This document shows positions 6,860-7,057 of a stretch of 7,057 nucleotides of DNA, in pieces; position 1 is the stretch's first letter, and the number at the start of each line of letters is the position of its first letter. Source of the stretch: Methanosarcina sp. UBA402 (GTDB taxonomy: Archaea; Halobacteriota; Methanosarcinia; Methanosarcinales; Methanosarcinaceae); assembly GCA_002509325.1 (NCBI GenBank), contig DADO01000243.1:24818-31874 (forward strand). Direction: 5' to 3'. The position numbers and the translations under genes were made by a program. The notes below the pieces were generated by a model, which was given only the letters and a program-made list of their open reading frames with translations, was not told the origin of the DNA and searched no databases.

Positions 6860-6873
6860 AGAAAATATTTTCT
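6860..6873 (-). promoter_or_regulatory. Candidate operon promoter: AT-rich palindrome AGAAAATATTTTCT
   Basis: A 14-bp perfect palindrome with core AAAATATTTT lies 53 bp upstream of the first operon gene. The core is TATA-box-like, and a start about 25 bp downstream would give a leader of roughly 30 nt. The symmetry suggests either a symmetrical TATA box or a regulator site over it. It is the best promoter candidate in the 134-bp space between the divergent genes. Confidence 0.4.
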
Positions 6874-6911
6874 ATGTCAAATCTGAGCTTGCAAGGATTT
6901 AGAAGCACCAG

Positions 6912-6922
6912 TTTAGATAAAA
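6912..6922 (+). promoter_or_regulatory. Weak TATA-like box for the right-edge open frame
   Basis: The + strand reads TTTAGATAAAA here, about 20-29 bp before the ATG at 6941. This is the distance expected for a leaderless archaeal transcript, and no SD precedes that ATG. The match to consensus is poor. Confidence 0.2.
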
Positions 6923-6936
6923 AATAGCTTAAAAGT

Positions 6937-6961
6937 TAAGATGGGATCTCATACCATCTTA
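6937..6961. repeat. Inverted repeat TAAGATGG / CCATCTTA across the right-edge start codon
   Basis: Perfect 8-bp arms at 6937-6944 and 6954-6961 flank a 9-bp spacer. The ATG at 6941 lies in the left arm. It could be an operator, a hairpin hiding the start codon, or the end of a mobile element. No flanking target duplication is recognisable. Confidence 0.45.
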
Positions 6962-7057
6962 TTGAAAGCAAATATTCTTTTACTCCCAATACAAGACCTG
7001 CGCGGAAAAGCCGCAACCGTTGCGCCGGTTGAACACGCCGTCGTCATGGTTTTAGAT
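6941..7057 (+). CDS. Unidentified open frame cut by the right edge
   Basis: From ATG at 6941 the frame stays open for 39 codons to the window end, with an upstream in-frame stop at 6914-6916. The predicted start reads MGSHTILLKANILLLPIQDL, followed by a more Ala/Val-rich stretch (RGKAATVAPVEHAVVMVLD). I do not recognise the family. Third-position use (many C or G) is compatible with coding, and the 7001-7040 stretch is 68% G+C, unlike the rest of the window. The start is uncertain because there is no SD and the ATG lies inside an inverted repeat. A minus-strand frame ending at 6949 is also open to the edge, so strand and reality are not settled. If real, it is divergent from the glucan operon and shares the intergenic region with it. 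Confidence 0.3.
   Translation, partial: MGSHTILLKANILLLPIQDLRGKAATVAPVEHAVVMVLD

Noticed and set aside
7002..7030. tRNA or other known structured RNA at the GC-rich edge
   Set aside because: Only two short stems of four and five pairs are seen; no cloverleaf, anticodon arm or CCA-end pattern fits.
6949..7057. Minus-strand frame open from the right edge to a stop at 6949-6951
   Set aside because: Its codon use looks less natural than the plus-strand frame and it is unrecognised; it cannot be fully excluded without more sequence.
1..7057. CRISPR array or insertion sequence inside the window
   Set aside because: No regularly spaced repeats and no transposase frame were seen; the short repeats found are isolated.

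Overview
The window looks like a chromosomal segment of a methanogenic archaeon, most probably Methanosarcina or a close relative. This is inferred from protein family types and style, not from a database match. Support comes from a short archaeal-type SppA peptidase, an archaeal glucoamylase-type GH15 enzyme, GH57 amylases of the archaeal cytosolic kind, a V4R-domain protein, long AT-rich intergenic regions with TATA-like boxes, T-tract terminator candidates and SD sequences complementary to the archaeal 16S tail.

Layout. Positions 1-324 hold no gene; they carry A/T tracts at the left edge, two TATA-like boxes and a possibly structured leader. On the + strand, 325-1389 encodes a membrane-anchored signal peptide peptidase (SppA). 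A 221-bp AT-rich gap separates it from a convergent block of four tightly packed minus-strand genes that reads right to left: a degenerate GH57 amylase paralogue (5670-6806), a GH57 alpha-amylase with intact catalytic residues (4477-5673), an ACT-like/V4R-domain protein (3629-4438) and a GH15 glucoamylase (1611-3632). Gene junctions are a 4-nt ATGA overlap, a 38-nt gap containing an inverted repeat, and a 4-nt GTGA overlap, so this is almost certainly one operon. From 6941 a short open frame runs off the right edge on the + strand; its identity is unknown.

Function. No protein of the operon has a signal peptide, so the inferred pathway is cytoplasmic: GH57 endo-cleavage of stored glycogen, then GH15 release of glucose from maltooligosaccharides. 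Two members are not ordinary enzymes. The first GH57 keeps the nucleophile Glu but has Asn in place of the general-acid Asp, as well as changed HQP and C-terminal motifs, so it is probably a non-catalytic partner. The V4R protein looks like a small-molecule sensor placed between the two hydrolases. These two are the most interesting objects in the window.
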